Origin: an uncultured Methanoregula sp.
GTDB lineage: Archaea > Halobacteriota > Methanomicrobia > Methanomicrobiales > Methanospirillaceae
Direction: 5' to 3'
DNA: 64,000 nt
Assembly (NCBI RefSeq): GCF_963677065.1
Contig: NZ_OY781872.1
Location: 62,001 to 126,000, forward strand
Shown here: piece by piece, positions 33,914 to 43,311 of the stretch
How the letters are laid out: the number at the start of each line of letters is the position of its first letter
Numbering within the stretch: position 1 is the first letter of the stretch
Position numbers and translations under genes: made by a program
Notes under the pieces: generated by a model
Told to the model about the DNA's origin: nothing
Database searches by the model: none
What the model saw: only the letters and a program-made list of their open reading frames with translations

Positions 33914-36900
33914 ATGTGTTGGTCTGACCCCGGCACGGAAACCGATACCGAAGGCACCCCCACCGGCCACAGTCACGACGCCCTCAAACGCCCGCAATCG
34001 GTGACCCGCCAGAACATCGTCACCTCGTACCGGTACGACGCCGCCGGCCACCGCTTGGCCACTTATCGCCAGGGCACCAACGGCAACGTCATCACCCTCG
34101 AAACCGCCGCGTACGACCTCCTCGGACGGACCCGCCTCCAGGTCAACGCCCAGAACGGCGCCACCCGGATGGATTACGCCTTCGCCGCCGCCGGCCAGAG
34201 CGTTGTCACCACCACCTACCCCGACGGCGGCACCCGTGTCGAAACCTATTACCAGGACGGCACCCTGCGCGCCCTCGCCGGCACCGCCGTTGCCCCCGTC
34301 CGTTACGAATACGGCGTCGAGCCTTTCAACGGGGTGAGTCGCGCCTTCACCCGCGAAATCAAGCTCGACGCCCAAGGCCAGGACACCGACGAATGGGTCA
34401 AAACCTACGCCGACGCCCAGGACCGCACCATTGCAGTGGTGTACCCGGACCACGCCGCGCGCCTCAGCGAGTACGATGCCCAGGGCCATCTGGTCAAGGA
34501 AACCGATCCCGACGGCGTGGTCGTGCTCCACCAGTACAACGCCCTCGGCGAGGAGGAGTACACCGCCGTGGATGTGAATAAAAACGGGCGCATCGACCTC
34601 GCTGGTCCCGACCGCGTCACCCGCGCCGTGCGCGATTACGCCCAACGCGACGGCTACACCGTCCAGCGCCACCAGAGCTTCGAATGGCCGGAGTTCGGAC
34701 AAGCCGAGCCGCGGCTGGCGAGTACCCGCGAAACCACGTTGAACGCCGAGAAAGCCACCTTGACCTGGGACATCCGCTATGGCCTGACCAATCGATCCCG
34801 CGTGGACTATCCCGGGAACGGCGCGCGCGTGGCCACCACCATCGCCCCCGACGGTTCCCAAGCGGTCAGCGTCTACCAGGAAGGCCGACTCCTCACCGCT
34901 TCCCGCCGCGACGCCACCGGCGCGGCCCTGGGCCGGACCACCTTCGAGTACGACCCCCATGGCCGCCAAGCCTTCGTCAGCGACGCCCGCAACGGGCGCA
35001 CCGGATACGAGTACAATGACGCTGACCAACCCGTCCGCGTCACCACGCCGCCGCCCGCCGAGGGCCTGCCCCCGCAAGTCACCCAAACCCAGTATGACGC
35101 CATGGGCCGCGTGTTCACCGTCACCTATCCCGACTTGGCCACCGTCACCAACGAATACCACTCCACCGGCGCCCTCAAAGCCAAGTACGGCGCCCGCACC
35201 TATCCGGTGGCCTACACCTACGATCCCCAGGGCCGGATGCAAACCATGACCACCTGGGGCGATTTCGCCAAAAACGCGGGCGCGCGCGTCACCACCTGGC
35301 AATACCATCCCCAACGCGGCTGGCTCACCGCCAAGCTGTACCCCGACCAAAAAGGCCCCAGCTACGATTACTGGCCCTCCGGCAAGATCAAAACCCGCCA
35401 ATGGGTCCGCGACATCGCGACGAACTATCGCTACGACGAATCCGGCCGGGTCAAGAACGTCGATTACACCGACACCAACACCCCGCCCGTGGCCTATGCC
35501 TACGACCGCCTCGGCCGCCCATCCAAAATCACCCAAGGCGACTCCGTCACCGAGCGCGCCTACGGTCCCGCCGGCCAGATGCTGGGCGAATCCTACACCG
35601 GTGGCCCCCTCGACGGCCTGACCGTCGCCAACGCCTATGACGCCTACCTCCGTCGGACGAACTTGCTGGCCCGAACCACCGCGCCCGGCGGCAAGAAGCA
35701 AGCCGACGACCTCCCGTTGGCCGCCACCTGGTATGGTTACGACGCCGCCTCCCGCCTGCAAACCGTGAGCGACGGCCAATACTCCGCCCAATACCATTAT
35801 CTTGCCAACAGCCCGTTGGTGGAGCAAATTGATTACCGGAATGGCGAGGTCCTGCGGATGACAACGCTCAAGAAACACGACCACCTGAACCGGCTCGAAT
35901 CGATCGAATCCCAACCCTCGACCGATAAGCGGATCGCTTACACCTACCGGTACAACCAAGCCAACCAGCGCACGAACGCCGTCCTGGCTGATAATACGGC
36001 CTGGAATTATGGCTATGATGATCTCGGCCAACTCACCAACGGCGTGAAGGTGGACCCCCAGTCCAAACCGGTGGACACCGCTGCTTACCAATACTCGTAT
36101 GACACCATCGGCAACCGGAAAACCGCCGTGGCCGGTGGCATCCAGGTGGATTACCAAGTCGATGCCCTGAACCGCTACACCAACGCGGTAGCGGTGGTCC
36201 GGGGTGGTGACGTCAAACCCAGCGATCCGAACGCCATCTCCTCTCCAGGAGGCATTGACCAAAACGATGGCGGGCTCCTCGCTCGCACCGGCGCGTCTCA
36301 GTTTGACGCTGACGGCAATCTGAAATCCGACGCCAACTGGGTCTACACGTGGGACGCCGAAAACCGCCTGATTGCCATGGAAAGTGGCGCGGGCATCTCG
36401 CCTGCGAACCGTAAACGCCTCGAGTTCCAGTACGACTCCCAGAGCCGCCGTATCGCCAAACGAGTCTACAGCTGGACCGCCGACCGCCGACCGCTGACCT
36501 CGGGCCTCTGGTCTCTGACATCTGACCTCCGCTTCGTCTACGATGGTTGGAACCTCATGGCGGAACTTACCCGCGATGCCATATCAAAAGGCGCGGTTAA
36601 GGGCAATGCTTACGCCGTGCTTCGCTCCTATCTCTGGGGCATGGATTTGAGCGGTTCCCTCCAGGGTGCCGGCGGGATTGGCGGTCTCTTGGCTGTTGCT
36701 GACCATTCAAGCCAGACCGCACGCCACTTCGTGAGTTACGACGGCAACGGGAACGTTGTCGGTCTCACGGACGCCAACGATGGCACCGTCGCCGATCGTT
36801 ACGAATACGATCCCTTCGGGAACGAAATCACCACCGCCAAAGGCCACAGCTTGGCCAACCCATTCCGGTTTTCCACGAAATACACCGATGAGGAGACCGG

Positions 36901-37666
36901 TTTGGTTTACTACGGCTACAGATATTACTGCCCTGCCAACGGCAAGTGGGTTTCCAGGGATCCTCTCGAAGAGAAAGGTGGCCTGAATCTCCAGGGGTTT
37001 GTCGCAAATGACCCCGTTCACTCCGTTGACCGACTTGGACTTGATCCGACCCAACTTGCGACTTATAAGGCATCGCTAGCACAGGATAAACAGAGATTCG
37101 TTACGAGGTTAGAGTTGCTATGTCCGGATCAGAATGACATCTCGGTCGGCGAGGGGAAATGTGCCCAAACGTGCAAGCCGCTTAGTTGCTACGAACAGGC
37201 GCAGGCTCTCGCCGACAGGCTTGCGGCCGACTATGAGACCGTATTCACAACCGAATTCAACAGGTTCGGGAACATCGTGACTGGTTGGAATGCGGGAAAT
37301 GGTCGCGCCGATTTAGCGCCCAACCATGGCGAAATGGCCCCGGACTATGATAAAGGTTATGGATTGAAGTGCCTCGGGTGGCAAGAGTTAACAACCGACG
37401 CGTTCTATGCTGTGATTCGGCCGTATCGTCGGGCTGGCACCCAGTGCTTTCGAGGTGCTGCAGTGGGTAAACCAACCGCGCGAAATTCCTACGCGAACCA
37501 TTCTTGGTTTCTTATTTATGGGCCATCGAGGGGGAAGCTCACGAAAACTATGTACCACCAAGGTGAGTATGACATTGCGGTTGATCCGTGGCCCTTCGCG
37601 GGCAGCCTAATCATTAACCCTAATCCTTATGTTGCTCAAAGACTGGATGCGTCGGTTTTATGGTAG
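33914..37666 (+). CDS. Displaced Rhs module, family A, papain-like tip
   Basis: Homology with rhs A starts at about 33931 (TETDTEGTPTGHSHDALKR; compare about 25795) directly after GTCTGACCCC, the end of a REP-like sequence. ATG 33914, within the junction, is in frame. About 1040 residues of YD repeats and core end RDPLEEKGGLNLQGF...VDRLGL near 37040. The ~210-residue tip shows GLKCLGWQE (Cys codon 37370), ANHSWFLIYG (His codon 37499) and DIAVDPW (Asp codon 37583). This Cys-His-Asp order is that of papain-fold peptidases/amidases. The ~40-residue N-terminal tip part is Cys-rich. No signal peptide, so a silent cassette or cytoplasmic fragment unless recombined. Confidence 0.87.
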   Translation: MCWSDPGTETDTEGTPTGHSHDALKRPQSVTRQNIVTSYRYDAAGHRLATYRQGTNGNVITLETAAYDLLGRTRLQVNAQNGATRMDYAFAAAGQSVVTTTYPDGGTRVETYYQDGTLRALAGTAVAPVRYEYGVEPFNGVSRAFTREIKLDAQGQDTDEWVKTYADAQDRTIAVVYPDHAARLSEYDAQGHLVKETDPDGVVVLHQYNALGEEEYTAVDVNKNGRIDLAGPDRVTRAVRDYAQRDGYTVQRHQSFEWPEFGQAEPRLASTRETTLNAEKATLTWDIRYGLTNRSRVDYPGNGARVATTIAPDGSQAVSVYQEGRLLTASRRDATGAALGRTTFEYDPHGRQAFVSDARNGRTGYEYNDADQPVRVTTPPPAEGLPPQVTQTQYDAMGRVFTVTYPDLATVTNEYHSTGALKAKYGARTYPVAYTYDPQGRMQTMTTWGDFAKNAGARVTTWQYHPQRGWLTAKLYPDQKGPSYDYWPSGKIKTRQWVRDIATNYRYDESGRVKNVDYTDTNTPPVAYAYDRLGRPSKITQGDSVTERAYGPAGQMLGESYTGGPLDGLTVANAYDAYLRRTNLLARTTAPGGKKQADDLPLAATWYGYDAASRLQTVSDGQYSAQYHYLANSPLVEQIDYRNGEVLRMTTLKKHDHLNRLESIESQPSTDKRIAYTYRYNQANQRTNAVLADNTAWNYGYDDLGQLTNGVKVDPQSKPVDTAAYQYSYDTIGNRKTAVAGGIQVDYQVDALNRYTNAVAVVRGGDVKPSDPNAISSPGGIDQNDGGLLARTGASQFDADGNLKSDANWVYTWDAENRLIAMESGAGISPANRKRLEFQYDSQSRRIAKRVYSWTADRRPLTSGLWSLTSDLRFVYDGWNLMAELTRDAISKGAVKGNAYAVLRSYLWGMDLSGSLQGAGGIGGLLAVADHSSQTARHFVSYDGNGNVVGLTDANDGTVADRYEYDPFGNEITTAKGHSLANPFRFSTKYTDEETGLVYYGYRYYCPANGKWVSRDPLEEKGGLNLQGFVANDPVHSVDRLGLDPTQLATYKASLAQDKQRFVTRLELLCPDQNDISVGEGKCAQTCKPLSCYEQAQALADRLAADYETVFTTEFNRFGNIVTGWNAGNGRADLAPNHGEMAPDYDKGYGLKCLGWQELTTDAFYAVIRPYRRAGTQCFRGAAVGKPTARNSYANHSWFLIYGPSRGKLTKTMYHQGEYDIAVDPWPFAGSLIINPNPYVAQRLDASVLW

Positions 37667-38048
37667 GTCCGCATTGTGCATTACGATATGTGTCCTAGTC
37701 ATATCATGCAACTCTGATGAGATCCATCGTCGTGATGTAGAGGATCATGTGATATACACACACATTAAGTATGGTTTCTTGGAGCTATCCTACAATCTAA
37801 AGACGGTCCGGGATAAAGGTGCCTCAAAAGCAAAGACGATCGAGGAATTGTGTGCTGCGGTGAATAAGGAGTTTGCCGGAAATATGAGGTTGATCAATGA
37901 TCATGAGCTGTCTTCGCCTGTTCTTGGCACGAACGAATGTCATTGTGCGTATGCTTGGGAGAGAATGATGAATAGTGATGATTTGCCAGTTATATGGATA
38001 AAGATTCGCTATAAAGGGGATAAGGGCCGCGCAATTTTATTTCTGTAA
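37647..38048 (+). CDS. Putative lipoprotein immunity protein
   Basis: ATG 37647 is preferred over the in-frame ATG 37629 because it gives a compact signal (MRRFYGRSALCITICVLVIS then Cys). It overlaps the rhs end by 20 bases. About 110 residues follow the lipobox Cys, with a Cys-containing ECHCAYAWERM segment; no family recognised. Strongly A+T-rich. Immunity role inferred from position behind the papain-like tip. Confidence 0.6.
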   Translation: MRRFYGRSALCITICVLVISCNSDEIHRRDVEDHVIYTHIKYGFLELSYNLKTVRDKGASKAKTIEELCAAVNKEFAGNMRLINDHELSSPVLGTNECHCAYAWERMMNSDDLPVIWIKIRYKGDKGRAILFL

Positions 38049-38070
38049 AATGATACATCTTGCCAAACGC

Positions 38071-39325
38071 GGGTAGTATGGTTACAGGTTTATTGCTTTC
38101 ATGGTGAGATAAGTTTTCTCGGTTTCCCATTGATCGCTTTGCTCGACGAGGAGAGCCGTGACCAAGCGCAGGAGTGAGGCGTCATTGGGGAAGACGCGCA
38201 CGACACGGGTCCGGCGTTTGAGTTCCTGATTGAGCCGCTCAGCCGAGTTGGAAGTGCGCATGCGACGCTGATGGCTCTGAGGCAGACCAAAAACGGCCAA
38301 CCCTTCGGGCACATTGTTTTCGATCCACTCGGCCAATTTGGGGGCTTTGCTTTGAAACTGTTTGACGACGTCCTTGAGGCGCTCCTGGGCCTTGGCCTGA
38401 TCGGGGGCATCAAAGATGGAGCGGATGGCCTGAGCCGCCTCGTTGCGCATGTCGATCTTGGGGACGTAGGCCTGCGCGTTCTGTTGGAGATGAAACTGGC
38501 AGCGTTGCCAGGGCGCGCCGGGAAAGCAGGCTTGGCGGGCTTGGCGTAATCCGGCATGGTCGTCGCTGACGATAAAAGTAACCCCACGCAGGCCGCGGGC
38601 AATCAGGCCGTTGAAGAACTCCCGCCAATGGACTTCGGCCTCGCTGAGGGAGACGCTGACGCCCAGGATGGTACGCTGGCCCGTCAGGCTGATGCCGATG
38701 GTGATCAGCACGGCGCAATCGCGCACGCGCCCGTCCACGCGCACTTTTTCGTAGCGGGCATCCACGACCAGGTAAGGGAAGGTGCCCAAAGGCCGCTGGC
38801 GCCAGGCTTCAAACTGAACGTCGAGCTTGGCGGTCGCCTGGCTGACCTGCGAAGAGCTGATTTCCAAACCGCACAACTGCTCCAGGATGGCGGTGGTCTT
38901 GCGAGTGGAGACGCCTTGAACGTACATTTCGGCCAGGGCCGCCGTGAGCGCTTGTTCGCTGCGTTGGCCTTTTCCCAAGGCGGAGGGATAAAATTTAACC
39001 GGGCCGCGCACTTGGGGAATGTCCAGTTTAATCGTGCCGATGCGTGTATGGAAGTCTTTGTCCTTAAACCCATTAGCATGGCCAAGACGCTGCTCAGTGC
39101 GCTCATAAGGCTGCGCTTGCAGGGCCTGGGATCTTTCAATCGCCATCGCTTCATTCATGAGAATGCGCATGGCCTCGGGCAGACCGTCCAGGCCGTTGTC
39201 GACTAAGAGTTGCACGACGGGGTGTGAGAGTTTATGTTCAGTTAAGTTTTCCATTTGGTGGGTCATTTTTGGTTTTCCTGTTTTTCTTTGCTAAATCAAC
39301 AACAGGTAACCAGACTTGGCCCGCC
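38071..39325 (-). mobile_element. IS256-family insertion sequence
   Basis: One complete transposase gene with imperfect inverted ends (left GTATGGTTAC, right complement GTCTGGTTAC, at about 38075-38090 and 39303-39315). Exact ends and target duplication could not be fixed by eye. Inserted between two displaced rhs modules. Confidence 0.7.
38082..39266 (-). CDS. IS256-family transposase (Transposase_mut), complete
   Basis: 394 residues, the usual family length. The DDE triad is visible as LVVDARYEKVRV (Asp), FIVSDDHAGLRQA (Asp) and RTSNSAERLNQELKRR (Glu), with the family CQFHLQQNA block between. The start MTHQMENL is preceded by AGGAAAACC; a second in-frame Met follows four codons later. No frameshift or stop, so the element may be active. 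Confidence 0.95.
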   Translation of the reverse strand: MTHQMENLTEHKLSHPVVQLLVDNGLDGLPEAMRILMNEAMAIERSQALQAQPYERTEQRLGHANGFKDKDFHTRIGTIKLDIPQVRGPVKFYPSALGKGQRSEQALTAALAEMYVQGVSTRKTTAILEQLCGLEISSSQVSQATAKLDVQFEAWRQRPLGTFPYLVVDARYEKVRVDGRVRDCAVLITIGISLTGQRTILGVSVSLSEAEVHWREFFNGLIARGLRGVTFIVSDDHAGLRQARQACFPGAPWQRCQFHLQQNAQAYVPKIDMRNEAAQAIRSIFDAPDQAKAQERLKDVVKQFQSKAPKLAEWIENNVPEGLAVFGLPQSHQRRMRTSNSAERLNQELKRRTRVVRVFPNDASLLRLVTALLVEQSDQWETEKTYLTMKAINL

Positions 39326-39344
39326 TTGGCTAGATTTTGGCGCG

Positions 39345-39417
39345 CTCGCCCTTCGGGCTTTGGCTGCGTTCAGGCTCGCTACGCTCGCCTTCACTCCGCC
39401 AAAGCCCGAAGGGCGAG
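39345..39417. repeat. 19-bp perfect inverted repeat
   Basis: CTCGCCCTTCGGGCTTTGG at 39345-39363 is perfectly complementary to 39399-39417; the loop holds CAGGCTCGCTACGCTCGCC. It lies between the IS256 element and the next displaced rhs module; probably an intergenic palindromic repeat. Confidence 0.8.
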
Positions 39418-39653
39418 AAGACTCTCGCCTCTCGATTCCCTCCCAAGGGAACCGAGCTTTTACAGAAAGAAGATTACACCGGCGGGATAAGGTCCTCTTT
39501 CTAGAAATGAATGGGAAGATCGACGTGAAGGATGAGAATGTCTTTTTACGACGTTTGAGAGAGGAAGTTAGCCGCGGTGCGGATATAAGACCTCCCTATT
39601 TGTGAACTGTTTTCAGAGCCCGTGAGGAATCGCTTGACGTCGCCTCGCGGCTC

Positions 39654-41420
39654 ATTGATTACCGGAATGGCGAGGTCCTGCGGATGACAATGCTCAAGAA
39701 ACACGACCACCTGAACCGGCTCGAATCGATCGAATCCCAACCCTCGACCGATAAGCGGATCGCTTACACCTACCGGTACAACCTGGCCAATCAGCGTACC
39801 AACGCCGTCTTGGCTGATAATACCGCGTGGAATTACGCCTATGACGATCTGGGCCAACTGACGAGCGGCGTGAAAGTGGACCCTCAGTCCAAACCGGTAG
39901 ACACCGCTGCTTACCAATACTCGTATGACACCATCGGCAACCGGAAAAGTGCTGTGGCCGGTGGCATCCAGGTGGATTATCAAGTCGATGCGCTCAACCG
40001 ATATACCAATGCGGTGGCCGTGGCCCGGGGCGGTGACGGCAAAACCACCGATCCGAGCGCTATTTCCTCTCGAACCGGCGCCTCCCAATACGACGCCGAC
40101 GGTAACCTTAAGTCCGATGGAACCTGGGTTTATACCTGGGACGCCGAAAACCGCCTGATTGCCATGGAAAGTGGCGCAGGCGTCTCGCCTGCGAATCGGA
40201 AAAGACTGGAATTCCAATACGATTCCGAGAGCCGCCGTATCGCCAAGCGCGTTAACACCTGGACCGCAGATCGCAGACCACAGACCTCCGGTTCTTGGTC
40301 CCTGGCCTCCGACCTCCGTTTCGTCTACGATGGGTGGAATCTGGTCGCCGAATTACAGTCGAATGGGTCCCATCTGAAATCTGAGATTTCAAATCTGAGA
40401 TCTTATCTCTGGGGCCTGGACCTCAGCGGCTCCCTCCAAGGTGCCGGTGGCGTGGGCGGCTTGCTCGCGGTGGTTAATCCTGGCAACCGTGCCGCCGTCT
40501 CTTTCGTCAGCTACGACGGGAACGGAAACGTGGTCAGTTTGGTCGATGCCGCTTCCGGCACGGTTTCGGATCGTTACGAATACGATCCGTTTGGCAATGA
40601 AATCGCCACCGCCAAAACCCACCAGCTGATTAACCCGTTCCGTTTCTCGACGAAGTTCATCGACGATGAAACCGGGTTGGTTTATTACGGTTACAGATAT
40701 TATTGCCCCGGCGAGGGGAAATGGTTATCCAGAGATCCGATTGAAGAGCAGGGAGGTGTGAATATATATGGGTTTGTGTATAATGCTCCAACCCAGAACC
40801 TGGACAGTGACGGACGAGAAGTGGTCGAAAAGGTGGTGTATGAATCGGTATCCCAGACATTTACAGACGTTCCGCCCGGAGAACAATATCGAAATGGTAC
40901 TTTTAATTGGAAATCCAAATTCGTCATCAAATTCGATAGCGAGGCCTGCAAGGCAGATATCGTTTTGAGCCTTTGGACGACGGTTTCTGCCGATGTCTGG
41001 TCCCTTTGGAGTAGCGCCATCAACCAGCGGTGGAATGGACAATTCAAACTTTGTTGCCCAGGGAAATGCTGTGGCGCGGAAGGCAATGGAATAACTATGA
41101 CCATCGTACCAGAGAAGAAAGAGGGAACCACATTCAATTCCGCGTGGTACGCTATGAAGAGCCGGAACACAACTGAGAACATGACCACATGGAGTACGTC
41201 CGATGTCACAGACATTCCCCACGAAGTGGGTCATATGCTTGGGAACAAGGATGAGTACTACACCGTCGACGGAGTGGCATATGGGACCGCGGGCAGCGGA
41301 ACAATCATGGGTTCCCACCTTGGGGCTCCGCAAGCAAAACACTATAACATGATATCAAAACATCTTGGGGATAAATGTAAGGTTATTGGAATTAACGAAA
41401 CCTGCACCTCAACCCCTTGA
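39654..41420 (+). CDS. Displaced Rhs module, family A, metzincin-like tip
   Basis: The shortest family A module: homology starts at IDYRNGEVLRMT (39654; compare about 27682). Only ATG 39684, internal to the repeat, could act as start. About 385 residues of YD repeats and core end RDPIEEQGGVNIYGF...LDSDG near 40814. The ~200-residue tip has DIPHEVGHMLGNKDEYY (HExxH 41220-41234, then GNKDE) and, some 20 residues later, GTIMGS. HExxHxxGxxD plus a Met-turn-like IMG is the metzincin/astacin-reprolysin pattern with Asp as third ligand. There is also a Cys cluster (LCCPGKCCGAEG). Likely a silent cassette. Confidence 0.87.
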   Translation: MDYRNGEVLRMTMLKKHDHLNRLESIESQPSTDKRIAYTYRYNLANQRTNAVLADNTAWNYAYDDLGQLTSGVKVDPQSKPVDTAAYQYSYDTIGNRKSAVAGGIQVDYQVDALNRYTNAVAVARGGDGKTTDPSAISSRTGASQYDADGNLKSDGTWVYTWDAENRLIAMESGAGVSPANRKRLEFQYDSESRRIAKRVNTWTADRRPQTSGSWSLASDLRFVYDGWNLVAELQSNGSHLKSEISNLRSYLWGLDLSGSLQGAGGVGGLLAVVNPGNRAAVSFVSYDGNGNVVSLVDAASGTVSDRYEYDPFGNEIATAKTHQLINPFRFSTKFIDDETGLVYYGYRYYCPGEGKWLSRDPIEEQGGVNIYGFVYNAPTQNLDSDGREVVEKVVYESVSQTFTDVPPGEQYRNGTFNWKSKFVIKFDSEACKADIVLSLWTTVSADVWSLWSSAINQRWNGQFKLCCPGKCCGAEGNGITMTIVPEKKEGTTFNSAWYAMKSRNTTENMTTWSTSDVTDIPHEVGHMLGNKDEYYTVDGVAYGTAGSGTIMGSHLGAPQAKHYNMISKHLGDKCKVIGINETCTSTP

Positions 41421-41430
41421 CGACCAGTGT

Positions 41431-41991
41431 ATGTGGAACCAACTAGGAATAATCATACTTGTTTGGTGCATTGTTGGTTGTGCTACCAACATAAAACAAA
41501 ACACTAGTAATGATAATAATAGTATTGAAATAGAGTTAACCGCCGCGTCAACAAAACATGAGTCCGCGCCTGAACTTGCCAACGCCGAGTATGTTTTATG
41601 CATCAGTAATAAAACCCCTCAAATCATTTGTCTCGATTGGCGATTGTTGAATATTGCCGCAGGACTGGAGATTCGCAAGGAAGACGGGGGCCGAGTGGCG
41701 AAGATGCCGATTTCCCTTCCGCGCCCGTTCGCTGTGGCTGAACTGGCCACTTTGCAGCCCTTCTCAACCACCAACCTCACGTTCACGTTAATGGAAGTCA
41801 CATTTGATGATTTGAATCACGGGTCGTACGACGTCGGATTTTATTACGATTCCTCCCAAGTGGAGTATCCCGCTGGATTCAACGTCTTCAAGGGCAAAGT
41901 GAGCTCCAATGTGATCCACTGTTCCAGAACGAACCGCGGATGGAAGTTGGTTCGCAAGCCTGCCGCGAGTAATCCAACGCGCAGACGCTGA
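41431..41991 (+). CDS. Putative lipoprotein immunity protein
   Basis: ATG 41431 gives a clear lipoprotein signal (MWNQLGIIILVWCIVGCA, lipobox IVGC), 10 bases after the rhs stop; the frame is open further upstream but that would bury the signal. About 170 residues follow with a beta-rich look (CLDWRLLNIAAGLEI, NLTFTLMEVTFDD, SYDVGFYYDSS), similar to Ig-like or transglutaminase-like beta domains, unassigned. Immunity role is positional inference. Confidence 0.6.
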   Translation: MWNQLGIIILVWCIVGCATNIKQNTSNDNNSIEIELTAASTKHESAPELANAEYVLCISNKTPQIICLDWRLLNIAAGLEIRKEDGGRVAKMPISLPRPFAVAELATLQPFSTTNLTFTLMEVTFDDLNHGSYDVGFYYDSSQVEYPAGFNVFKGKVSSNVIHCSRTNRGWKLVRKPAASNPTRRR

Positions 41992-42392
41992 ATATGTCCC
42001 GCGATGAATTCATGTGGGCGGTTAAGGGGGCGCAGTGATAACTGCAGCCCATCAACATCGGCAAGATGATAAACATTCTGCATGCGGAATAAAGGTGTCA
42101 GTCCTTGCATATTGCAGAATTGATTTGCGTCGCGGCGCAAGAGAGTTCATCTTTGGGAGCATGGCCCGAGGCTAAAGGATCGGGAAAGGGATCAACGGGT
42201 ACATCTGCATGAAGAGCACGGCCAAGGTGGAAATGTACCGGTTTGACCCTTTATCGCTGCCGCCGCTGGGCGATCGTCCTTTTTTCCGGATCGCCATTGC
42301 GCCGCGCGACTAAATCCTCCGACTGCAAGTTGCAAGGACTGATGCACATTAAGGGCGAAATAAGCGACAAGTGCGAACACCATGGACATAAT
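41992..42392. other. Intergenic, no gene assigned
   Basis: Holds a 35-codon frame (42209-42316, MKSTAKVEMYRFDPLSLPPL...) without support, and a GGTTTGACCC sequence near 42240 resembling a REP-like end. It probably includes the upstream part of the IS110 remnant. Confidence 0.3.
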
Positions 42393-43049
42393 ATGAAAAA
42401 GAAGAATATAGTTCGCAATACAAAAACGAAAGCAAAACGCTTGCCTGCGTCGCCCGCCAACGGTAAAAGTACGGTGCCTAGAAAAGGGAGCCGGAAAGAG
42501 CCGAGACTGGATTCCATCCCTCCGGATCTTTTCGGTTCCTCAATCTCATCCCCGGCGGGGAAAAAATCGAGTGGTCAGAAGGGGTCTCCTCCCAGTAAAC
42601 CCAGCATCGGGAAACTCCCGTTGGAGTCGTCCCCGATAAAAACAGAAAGCACGGAAAGGAGACCCGAAGTGAGTATATATGTTGGGATGGATTTGCATAG
42701 CGATAACGTCATGCTGGGATGGATGGACGCGGAGGGCAAACGGCTCAAACACCAACGTTTGCCCAACGATATCGACTTGATCCTGTCATGTCTTGAACCA
42801 TACATGGATCAGATTGTCCAGATCGGAGTGGAAGTCACCTATAACTGGTATTGGCTCGTGGATGCCTTGCTGGAGGCCCAGTATCCGGTCGTGCTGGCCC
42901 ACGCGGCCGGGATGCAACAATACTCCGGACTCAAATACACCAACGATGTTTCCGATGCGTTCTGGGTGACCGAGCTGATGCGTTTGAAGCTTCTGCCCAC
43001 CGGGCACATTTACGACGCCAAGCTGCGTCCGTATCTGAGACTGATCTAG
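42393..43049 (+). pseudogene. IS110 transposase, N-terminal DEDD half
   Basis: The frame begins MKKKNIVRNTKTKAK and has a ~90-residue basic, disordered lead. The RuvC-like DEDD domain follows: SIYVGMDLHSDNV (Asp), QIGVEVTYNWYWLVDAL (Glu), YTNDVSDAFWVTEL (Asp, Asp). It then breaks off at HIYDAKLRPYLRLI and a stop; the C-terminal half is missing here. The last bases match the first bases of the C-terminal half at 20376, which suggests one ancestral element was split. Confidence 0.85.
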
Positions 43050-43311
43050 ATAATTGATGGAGCTCGCCGCGAGGTAATTCATGGAATCGGGGCGCAGAGC
43101 GTGAGCGAGAGGTTGAAGACTGGGGGACGCTGTCCCCCAAACCCCCTGGGATTTAACGCTTTGACCTTGCTCCAGCAGACACTAGCCGGGCGGTCCTCAC
43201 TTTGAAGGACCGCCCGGCCTGCTGTCTGCAAGGCCCCAGTCGGCGCTCGGGTTGCGTCCCCGCAGAGCCCTATCCTCCGCTGGGGCAAAGGGAGAAAGAA
43301 AACTGAGGCGC
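43050..43311. other. Intergenic with two hairpins
   Basis: GGGGGAC-GCT-GTCCCCC at 43122-43138 and a 12-bp perfect stem GCCGGGCGGTCC / GGACCGCCCGGC at 43185-43218. No T-run follows either on the minus strand, so termination of the minus-strand operon by these is only possible. No gene seen. Confidence 0.45.

Noticed and set aside
43185..43218. Terminator for the minus-strand operon
   Set aside because: Strong stem but no T-run on the minus strand; recorded as a hairpin only.
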